Under the pieces are notes generated by a model. The model had not been told where the DNA came from. It saw nothing but the letters and a program-made list of their open reading frames with translations, and searched no databases. 7,796 bases of DNA from Clostridiaceae bacterium (lineage in GTDB: Bacteria > Bacillota > Clostridia > Saccharofermentanales > UBA5734). This document shows positions 1 through 5,247 of this stretch, one piece after another. The stretch's first letter is position 1. The number at the start of each line of letters is the position of its first letter. The stretch covers positions 1 through 7,796 of the forward strand of contig JAAYFZ010000128.1 of assembly GCA_012727965.1 (NCBI GenBank), written 5' to 3'. Both the position numbers and the translations under genes were made by a program.

Positions 1-19
1 AGCCTGTTTTTGGCTTTTT
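1..19 (+). terminator. Probable intrinsic terminator of a plus-strand gene lying left of the window (cut by edge)
   Basis: The first bases form a small stem AGCC (1-4) and GGCT (12-15) with a 7-nt loop, followed by a run of five T (15-19). This is the shape of a rho-independent terminator read on the plus strand. The stem may continue to the left of base 1, where A residues could pair with the T run, but that part is not visible. It would end a gene running towards the helicase, which comes from the other side. The visible stem is short, so this is a moderate call. Confidence 0.45.
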
Positions 20-32
20 CTATGCAAGTATA

Positions 33-78
33 AAGGGGCCGCCTCAATAGTAGTTTTCTACCTTTGAGCCAGCCCCTT
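33..78. terminator. Nested stem-loop downstream of the helicase gene, possible bidirectional terminator
   Basis: Three stacked inverted repeats share one axis. The outer stem is AAGGGGC (33-39) with GCCCCTT (72-78), the middle stem CTCAA (43-47) with TTGAG (64-68), and the inner stem GTAG (50-53) with CTAC (58-61) around a TTTT loop. Small internal loops separate them. It lies 39 bp beyond the helicase stop codon, where a transcript end is expected. In the helicase direction the stem is followed only by TTTATACTT, a weak U-tract. In the plus direction the following bases are T-rich but interrupted. It could therefore be a weak terminator for either strand or a structure that protects the 3' end. 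Confidence 0.5.
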
Positions 79-117
79 GTAATGATTACTTTATTTCCTT
101 ATTTGTTTTAACTAAAC

Positions 118-1701
118 TTAATCTATTGGTCGTCTGCCCGGTTTATGACCATTGCCGCCACGAGCAGGGCCACCAGATTGTGCAGGTCTGTCGCCTCTGG
201 CACGATAGTTGCTTCTTCTGGAATCTGGTCTCTCCGAGCCATGTGCAGAATTACCTCTATATGGGGTCCTGCGGCCACGATTAGCCGGTCTTGAACCATA
301 AGGACGATAGTTGCCGCCGCCATTTCTCTCGTTTGCGGACACACTCTTACGCAGAATATCAAATGGGGTTACCGGTTTGATATCCTTGGCCTGAAGTACA
401 CTGTCACCCATGGCGCCTCTCAGCAGCGCAGCTGTCAGGTCTGCAAGTTCAAGATCTGGATTATCGATTAGGAACTGCTGGATCACTTCAGTATAAGGCT
501 CAAGAACATGTGGTTTGCGCGAACTGATCTTCGCAGATCTGGTCAGAAGCTCTGAAGTCCTGACATTTATCAGATCCTGGACACTTGGAATGTCCATTGC
601 CTGAATCTTAGCCTGCGTCCTATTGGCATAATTACGAAGATGTACAAGCTCATAGCCGACAACGAGTGTTATTGCTGTGCCATCTTTGCCAGCTCGGCCG
701 GTTCGACCGATCCTATGAACATAATATTCCTCATCCTGAGGCAAATCGAAATTAACAACAAGATCAATGTCATCGACATCAATACCACGTGCTGCAACGT
801 CAGTAGCAACCAGAAAACGAATTTCTCCAGCTTTGAAGCGGTTCATAACTCTTGTTCTCATCAGCTGCTTCATATCACCGTGCAATGCTTCTGCAGGCAA
901 ACCTCTATTCTGGAGAGCCGCATATAGTTCATCAACCTTGCGTTTAGTATTGCAGAATATCAGTCCGAGTTTGGTCTGCTGTGCTTCAACTAGTCTGATC
1001 AAGACCTCTTGCTTCTGATTTTCCATGACCTCAATGAAGTACTGATCAATATTGAGAACAGTCCTCTGCTGAGGTTCAATCTGAACATGGATGGCATTTG
1101 AAAGATAAGTTTGAGTGATGCTCAATATACCTTTTGGCATCGTCGCTGAGAAGCAGACGCGCTGAATATCGGCAGGAGTCGATTCGAGAACTAAATCAAT
1201 ATCTTCCTTAAAACCCATATTGAGCATTTCATCAGCTTCGTCAAGGATCAAGCCCTTGAGGCTTCCCAATTTAAGGGTTTTTCTGCGAATATGGTCGAGC
1301 ACTCTGCCAGGGGTACCAACAATGATCTGTGGTCTCTTCTTGAGAGCTAGTATCTGATGTTCGATCGGCTGGCCGCCGTATACAGCAAGTACTCTTACGC
1401 TTTCTTTATACTTAACCAGTTCATGTAGTTCTTCTGTGATCTGCATTGCCAGTTCTCTAGTTGGTGATAAAATCAAATACTGGATGCTAGCGTCAAATGG
1501 GTCAACACGCTCAACAATTGGTATACCAAACGCACATGTCTTGCCTGTACCGGTCTGGGCCTGACCCAGAAGATCCTTGCCCTCAAGCAGAGGCGGAATT
1601 GCTTCTGACTGTATGGGAGTGGCTTTTTCGAAGCCCATATCCTCTATCGCGCGCAGCAGATCAGAGGATAATGATAGTTCACTAAATAACAAATTACTCA
1701 A
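118..1701 (-). CDS. DEAD-box ATP-dependent RNA helicase with RG-rich C-terminal tail (CshA/DeaD-like)
   Basis: This is a cytosolic ATP-driven RNA helicase that would unwind short RNA duplexes. In other bacteria the family acts in ribosome assembly, mRNA decay and cold growth. All core motifs are visible in the 527 residues: Q motif around F24-Q31, AQTGTGKT (48-55), PTRELA (80-85), TPGR (130-133), DEAD (154-157), SAT (185-187), LIFCNT (247-252), ATDVAARGID (299-308) and HRIGRTGRAG (329-338). A linker domain (about 370-450) is followed by a basic tail rich in R, G and N (about 455-527). I see no clear DbpA-type RNA-binding fold. The start is a TTG: the first in-frame ATG is codon 22, inside the Q-motif region, whereas the TTG at 1701 has an SD 4 nt away and gives a normal-length N-terminus. 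The gene appears monocistronic, divergent from the HAD gene. Choosing between cshA, cshB and deaD from sequence alone is unsafe, so no symbol is given. Confidence 0.96.
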   Translation of the reverse strand: MSNLLFSELSLSSDLLRAIEDMGFEKATPIQSEAIPPLLEGKDLLGQAQTGTGKTCAFGIPIVERVDPFDASIQYLILSPTRELAMQITEELHELVKYKESVRVLAVYGGQPIEHQILALKKRPQIIVGTPGRVLDHIRRKTLKLGSLKGLILDEADEMLNMGFKEDIDLVLESTPADIQRVCFSATMPKGILSITQTYLSNAIHVQIEPQQRTVLNIDQYFIEVMENQKQEVLIRLVEAQQTKLGLIFCNTKRKVDELYAALQNRGLPAEALHGDMKQLMRTRVMNRFKAGEIRFLVATDVAARGIDVDDIDLVVNFDLPQDEEYYVHRIGRTGRAGKDGTAITLVVGYELVHLRNYANRTQAKIQAMDIPSVQDLINVRTSELLTRSAKISSRKPHVLEPYTEVIQQFLIDNPDLELADLTAALLRGAMGDSVLQAKDIKPVTPFDILRKSVSANERNGGGNYRPYGSRPANRGRRTPYRGNSAHGSERPDSRRSNYRARGDRPAQSGGPARGGNGHKPGRRPID

Positions 1702-1705
1702 ATTA

Positions 1706-1711
1706 CACCTT
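1706..1711 (-). promoter_or_regulatory. Ribosome binding site supporting the helicase TTG start
   Basis: AAGGTG on the minus strand lies 4 nt before the TTG codon at 1701. A second purine run, AAAGG, lies just upstream (about 1713-1717). No in-frame ATG occurs near it, so this site decides the TTG start. Confidence 0.6.
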
Positions 1712-1743
1712 ACCTTTAATTTTTAGCATATATATATAACCGC

Positions 1744-1760
1744 ATGATTTTATCATGATA
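1744..1760. repeat. Overlapping palindromes over the helicase -10 region, possible operator
   Basis: TATCATGATA at 1751-1760 is a perfect 10-bp palindrome. It overlaps ATGAT-TTT-ATCAT at 1744-1756. Both cover the -10 hexamer and promoter-proximal spacer of the candidate helicase promoter. This placement suits a protein-binding site, but in AT-rich intergenic DNA such short palindromes can arise by chance. Confidence 0.3.
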
Positions 1761-1775
1761 CCAATCAGATAGCAA
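1747..1775 (-). promoter_or_regulatory. Candidate sigma-A promoter of the helicase gene
   Basis: On the minus strand TTGCTA (1775-1770, 4 of 6 matches to TTGACA) and TAAAAT (1752-1747, 5 of 6 matches to TATAAT) are separated by exactly 17 bp. Transcription would start near 1740 and leave a leader of about 38 nt containing an alternating AT stretch (about 1729-1738). A 10-bp palindrome and a 5-bp-arm inverted repeat lie over the -10 and spacer, so a repressor could act here. That is inference from position only. Confidence 0.55.
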
Positions 1776-1798
1776 GATATTTAAACCCTCTGATCAAA

Positions 1799-1828
1799 TT
1801 CATAAATGTGTTACGCTTATGCTATGAT
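1799..1828 (+). promoter_or_regulatory. Candidate extended -10 promoter of the HAD phosphatase gene
   Basis: TATGAT (1823-1828, 5 of 6 matches to TATAAT) is preceded by TGC at 1820-1822, giving the TGn extended -10 form. A poor -35, TTCATA (1799-1804), lies 18 bp upstream. Transcription would start near 1835, giving a leader of about 44 nt before the ATG at 1879. Confidence 0.5.
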
Positions 1829-1862
1829 ATTTGCTGAAAACATAAATTATCTGTTTTGAATC

Positions 1863-1867
1863 GAGGT
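1863..1867 (+). promoter_or_regulatory. Ribosome binding site of the HAD phosphatase gene
   Basis: GAGGT lies 11 nt before the ATG at 1879, a slightly long spacing. No better start is visible: the protein begins with the hydrophobic strand that leads directly into the catalytic DxD motif, so this ATG is the natural start. Confidence 0.55.
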
Positions 1868-1878
1868 ATCCTTATAAT

Positions 1879-2700
1879 ATGTACAAACTAATATTTGTCG
1901 ATCTTGACGGTACACTTCTGAGAGATGATAAAACTATCTCTCAAAATGATATCGAGGCCATTCGCCTTGCTAGACAGCGAGGACTTCGGGTCATGATAGC
2001 TACTGGCAGGCCGACCAAAGGAGCTGAAAGGTATCTCAATGCGATAGGATATGACGATGGTGATCTGCTGATAAGCAATAACGGCGCCAGCATATTGAGT
2101 CTGCCTGATTTTGAAATAAAAGATCTTAAGCCAATAAATGTCGGCGATCACAGATATATAGATAAATTCCTTAGCGAGCAGGGGCTCGAGCATTATAGCT
2201 TCGATACGACCGCCTGTCTAAGTGAACGCCTTCATGAATTTACCGAATGGGAGCAACAGGCAAACGGTATAGAAATCAAACTTGTCGATTTCTCTAAACT
2301 GGAAGAAAACCGTCAGCTTCTGAAGATTATGGCCTTTGGCCAACCTCAGGAGATAGAGGCTGCGATGCAGGCTGTTCCGAAACGAATCAGTCAGAATTAT
2401 GCAGTCGTCAGATCTGCTGATATTCTGCTGGAGTTTTTACATCCGCTTGCCACAAAAGGAAATGCTGTCAAAACAGTAGCGGGATGGCTAGGGGTTAAGC
2501 GTGAAGATGTTATTTGCATCGGGGATTCCGGTAATGATCTTGATATGATCGAATATGCCGGGCTTGGTATAGCAATGGGAAATGCTAAGCCGGAAATTCT
2601 CGCAGCCGCTGAGAAAATCACAGACAGCAACGAAGAATCCGGCATAGCAGCAGCCATCAATAAATATGTGCTTACCAGAGCTGATGAACTTCAGGTTTGA
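1879..2700 (+). CDS. Cof-type HAD-superfamily hydrolase (class IIB cap phosphatase)
   Basis: This is a soluble Mg2+-dependent phosphatase of the Cof family. Relatives act on sugar phosphates, nucleotides, flavin or pyridoxal phosphates, and the substrate cannot be read from sequence. The 273 residues match the family's usual length. Motif I is DLDGT (8-12) with nucleophile D8 and acid/base D10. Motif II is the T42 of ATGR (41-44). K193 (ATKG) is the motif III lysine, and GDSGND (215-220) is motif IV with the metal ligands. The stretch between about 85 and 185 is the C2B cap that determines substrate choice. The gene has its own candidate promoter, is divergent from the helicase, and its last 29 bp overlap the aldo/keto reductase gene on the other strand. 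I see no intrinsic terminator directly after the stop, so its transcript probably runs into antisense of its neighbour. Confidence 0.94.
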   Translation: MYKLIFVDLDGTLLRDDKTISQNDIEAIRLARQRGLRVMIATGRPTKGAERYLNAIGYDDGDLLISNNGASILSLPDFEIKDLKPINVGDHRYIDKFLSEQGLEHYSFDTTACLSERLHEFTEWEQQANGIEIKLVDFSKLEENRQLLKIMAFGQPQEIEAAMQAVPKRISQNYAVVRSADILLEFLHPLATKGNAVKTVAGWLGVKREDVICIGDSGNDLDMIEYAGLGIAMGNAKPEILAAAEKITDSNEESGIAAAINKYVLTRADELQV

Positions 2701-3661
2701 TATATTTGTCGTAAATATTCTTCACGCTTGACATCTGCTCAGGAGTAAGCGTCGGCATTGCTGAAACAGCGGCATTGCTCTCTGCCTGCTCTCTCCTGCT
2801 GGCTCCTGGTATAACACAGCTGACAGCATCAAACATCAGTATCCAACGAAGTGCATACTGTGCAAGACTATAATCCTTCTGATCAAATGCAGCCTTCAAT
2901 TCCTCAACTGCAGCCAAGCCAATGTCAAAAGGCACGCCTGAGAAGGTTTCACCTTTGTCGAAGGCGGCTCCGTCACGATTAAATGATCTATGATCGCTCT
3001 CGCTGAAGCTAGTGTTTTTGCTTATTTTTCCACTCAGCAAACCACTGGCCAGAGGTACTCTGACGATTACACCGATATTTTTCTTCTTAGCCTGCTCGAA
3101 GAAAAGCTCAGCTGGACGTTGGCGGAACATGTTGAATATTATCTGAACAGTTGCTACTCCAGGATACTCGATAGACTTTAGCGCCTCCTCGACTCTTTCA
3201 ACACTAACACCATAATTCACAAGCTTTCCTTGTTGCTTAAGATCGTCTAGAGCTTCGAATACTTCCGGTTTATAATAAACATCAGTTGGCGGACAATGCA
3301 GCTGCAGTAGATCAAGTGCATCAAGCCCAGTATTGCGCAGGCTGTCTTCAACAAAGCGTGTGATATTTTCACGATTATACCCTGATGCTACATGTGGATT
3401 CAGACGGCGTCCGCATTTTGTCGCCAGATAAAGATCATCTCTATGCTTGCGAACGAATTCGCCAACCTTCTTCTCACTCAGACCATCACTGTAGCCATCT
3501 GCCGTGTCAAGAAAATTGACACCCAATTCCATTGCGCTCTCCAGAGTTTTTTCCGCAGCCTTCTCATCGAAGTCTCCGCTCCAGCCATTACCTAACTGCC
3601 ATGTGCCAAGCGATACCTCTGAAATCTCATAGCCTGTTTTGCCTAATGTTCTGTAATTCAT
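2672..3661 (-). CDS. Aldo/keto reductase family oxidoreductase
   Basis: This is a soluble NAD(P)H-dependent reductase of aldehydes and ketones with the TIM-barrel aldo/keto reductase fold. The full catalytic tetrad is present: D52 and Y57 in LDTADGY, K82 in ATKCG, and H122 in LQLHCPP. GVS (151-153) and IPGASRREQ (284-292), followed by N296, fit the cofactor-binding end of the barrel, which in this family usually takes NADPH. The 329-residue length is normal. Its ATG follows the TAA of the flavoprotein gene with no gap, and its SD lies inside that gene, so the two are very likely translationally coupled. The partner suggests a shared role in redox or reactive-carbonyl handling, which is inference. 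The natural substrate cannot be assigned. The 3' end overlaps the convergent HAD gene. Confidence 0.94.
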   Translation of the reverse strand: MNYRTLGKTGYEISEVSLGTWQLGNGWSGDFDEKAAEKTLESAMELGVNFLDTADGYSDGLSEKKVGEFVRKHRDDLYLATKCGRRLNPHVASGYNRENITRFVEDSLRNTGLDALDLLQLHCPPTDVYYKPEVFEALDDLKQQGKLVNYGVSVERVEEALKSIEYPGVATVQIIFNMFRQRPAELFFEQAKKKNIGVIVRVPLASGLLSGKISKNTSFSESDHRSFNRDGAAFDKGETFSGVPFDIGLAAVEELKAAFDQKDYSLAQYALRWILMFDAVSCVIPGASRREQAESNAAVSAMPTLTPEQMSSVKNIYDKYIKPEVHQLW

Positions 3662-5188
3662 TTAGTTCTCTCCTTTTGCTTCTTCAAGCTCTCCAGTCAC
3701 CCATCCAGCCACCTCACTTAGAGCAGGGTGAATGATCATGGCTTGATCAATTGCGGCTGTGCTTCCGGCATCAAGGCAGAGGCCGGGACGCAGCCTAGTC
3801 ACATTATCGAACATTTGACCGTCGATCAACTGTCCATTTGGCATATCTGTTTCCTGTTTAGTACAGGTAGCACCCGCATTCATTAGATATACATAAGGCT
3901 GAATCAGGATCGCAGCCTGTGGACCAATTATGTGTACACCTAATATTCTATATTTGTCATCAGTAATCAACTTAACAAAACCATCATCTGGATCGCCTGG
4001 TTCATATCCCAATGCATAACCGTTTGCTGTAGCTGAATAAGGATTTCTTCCGACCAGAATCTTATGCCCGGCAGTCAGAGCCTGTTGCTCAGTCAGACCT
4101 ACATGAGCAATTTGCGGATATGTGAATATCGCCCATGGAACTGTATCATAAGAAGCCTTACGGCGCTGCTTGTCTGAAAACAGATTATGGACAAGTACTT
4201 CAACCTCATAATTGGCCTTATGCCTGAACTGAAACTTGCCGTTGATATCTCCAACAGCCCAAACATTTTCCTGGCTGGTTTCCAGATACTCATTAGTTGT
4301 AATCCAGCCTCGTTCATCTGTTTCAATGCCTGTATGTTCAAGATGCAGAAGGTCACTATTTGACCTAATACCTGAAGCCAGCAAAATCTCATCACATTCG
4401 ATCTTGATCCTGCTACCATCGCTTGTCTCTGCTGTTACATATTTGCGGTTATCAATTTTTTCAGTCGAAACGGCTTTTGATTCTGTAAGCACTCTGATAC
4501 CGATTTTTTCAAACTGTTGCTTAAGTTTCTCACTGATTTCAGGCTCCTCAGTAAATGCGATCCGATCTTTCATTTCAATAATAGTGACATTAGTGCCAAA
4601 GGCCGAGAAAATATGCGCGAATTCCAGACCGATAGCGCCACCACCGATTATCACAAGGTCATCATAAGGTTTATCAGGATACTTCTCGCCGAAAAAATTC
4701 TCAGCTGTAAGAAAACCAGTCTTGCCTAGACCATTGATAGGTGGCACGGCAGTTCTGGCACCGGCAGCAACCACAATTTTATCCGCTGTGGCTTGAGAGA
4801 TAACACCACTTTCACTATCCTCGATCTCAATTATCTGCCGGCCGATAAAACGAGCCGTGCCCTTATAAAGATCAAGAAGTTTAGCCTGCTGCAAATTGTT
4901 TTCAAGTTTTTGACTGACATCTATTTTCTGCCAGACTCTTTTCGAAACCAGCTGCCAATCAAGCCTGAAATTATCGCCATAGAAGCCAGTGACAGTACCA
5001 TGCTGTGCTTCTCTTAGAAGATCTGCCGGATGAACAAGCACCTTGGAAGGGATACATCCTCTGGTCAGACATGTACCACCTAGTTTGGCCTTTTCTACGA
5101 GCGCACATTTTAGTCCGTTTTGCATTGCGGCTTCGACGATAGAAATACCGGCACCACCACCAATTACAAGAAGATCATAGTGTTGCAT
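3662..5188 (-). CDS. FAD-dependent pyridine nucleotide-disulfide oxidoreductase (dihydrolipoyl dehydrogenase/mycothione reductase-like)
   Basis: This is a flavoprotein disulfide reductase that would pass electrons between NAD(P)H, FAD and a small disulfide or lipoyl group. The start chosen is the ATG at 5188 (508 residues), which has a near-perfect SD; an ATG 12 codons upstream has none and would overlap a TATAAT. The FAD motif is GGGAG at 10-14, with I15 where many E3 enzymes have glycine, as in mycothione-reductase-like members. The redox pair is C40 and C45 in GGTCLTRGCIPSK. The second nucleotide-binding motif is GGGAIG (182-187), with E205 ending the strand, which favours NADH. The second FAD motif is AVGD (311-314). 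HPALSE (487-492) supplies the catalytic His and Glu. A stretch at about 440-480 appears inserted before this motif and carries C442 and C471. No E1, E2 or lipoyl-protein gene is in view, so a role in a dehydrogenase complex is not supported. It is coupled to the aldo/keto reductase. Confidence 0.9.
   Translation of the reverse strand: MQHYDLLVIGGGAGISIVEAAMQNGLKCALVEKAKLGGTCLTRGCIPSKVLVHPADLLREAQHGTVTGFYGDNFRLDWQLVSKRVWQKIDVSQKLENNLQQAKLLDLYKGTARFIGRQIIEIEDSESGVISQATADKIVVAAGARTAVPPINGLGKTGFLTAENFFGEKYPDKPYDDLVIIGGGAIGLEFAHIFSAFGTNVTIIEMKDRIAFTEEPEISEKLKQQFEKIGIRVLTESKAVSTEKIDNRKYVTAETSDGSRIKIECDEILLASGIRSNSDLLHLEHTGIETDERGWITTNEYLETSQENVWAVGDINGKFQFRHKANYEVEVLVHNLFSDKQRRKASYDTVPWAIFTYPQIAHVGLTEQQALTAGHKILVGRNPYSATANGYALGYEPGDPDDGFVKLITDDKYRILGVHIIGPQAAILIQPYVYLMNAGATCTKQETDMPNGQLIDGQMFDNVTRLRPGLCLDAGSTAAIDQAMIIHPALSEVAGWVTGELEEAKGEN
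3670..3675 (-). promoter_or_regulatory. Ribosome binding site of the aldo/keto reductase, inside the upstream gene
   Basis: AAGGAG on the minus strand lies 8 nt before the ATG at 3661. The site is embedded in the last codons of the flavoprotein gene, whose TAA directly precedes the ATG (TAAATG). Ribosomes terminating there are well placed to restart. Confidence 0.8.
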
Positions 5189-5196
5189 CTTGATCA

Positions 5197-5202
5197 CCTC
5201 CT
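5197..5202 (-). promoter_or_regulatory. Ribosome binding site that fixes the flavoprotein start
   Basis: AGGAGG, continuing as AGGAGGTGAT, lies on the minus strand 8 nt before the ATG at 5188. It is close to a full complement of the 16S 3' end and is the strongest SD in the window. It decides in favour of 5188 over the longer reading from 5224. Confidence 0.9.
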
Positions 5203-5209
5203 GAAAATC

Positions 5210-5215
5210 ATTATA
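5210..5215 (-). promoter_or_regulatory. Perfect -10 hexamer in the gap before the flavoprotein, possible internal promoter
   Basis: TATAAT on the minus strand matches the -10 consensus exactly. A start about 7 nt downstream would fall just before the AGGAGG, giving a leader of only about 15 nt. The region 16-18 bp upstream (around TGTTTG) is a poor -35. It may make the two redox genes independent of the upstream pair, or it may be chance. Confidence 0.3.
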
Positions 5216-5247
5216 CAGCAGCATCAGGTGGCAAACAGTATCATAGG

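Noticed and set aside
79..89. Palindrome GTAAT-G-ATTAC
   Set aside because: It is very short, in AT-rich DNA beyond a stop codon and with no promoter nearby.
640..1018. Plus-strand open frames inside the helicase gene
   Set aside because: They lie opposite a helicase with every motif intact, have no SD of note and show no recognisable protein features.
1873..1878. TATAAT directly before the HAD start codon
   Set aside because: A transcript from it would begin inside the coding region, so it is more likely chance in an AT-rich leader.
2753..2779. Direct repeat CGGCATTGCT (2753-2762 and 2770-2779)
   Set aside because: It lies in the aldo/keto reductase coding region with a 17-bp offset that is not a codon multiple; only two copies, likely chance.
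4099..4729. Open frames on both strands inside the flavoprotein gene
   Set aside because: They overlap the conserved NAD-binding and FAD regions in other frames and look like composition shadows.
5188..5224. Longer flavoprotein start with 12 extra residues
   Set aside because: The extension includes the SD and the TATAAT, has no SD of its own, and precedes the usual N-terminal strand of the Rossmann fold.
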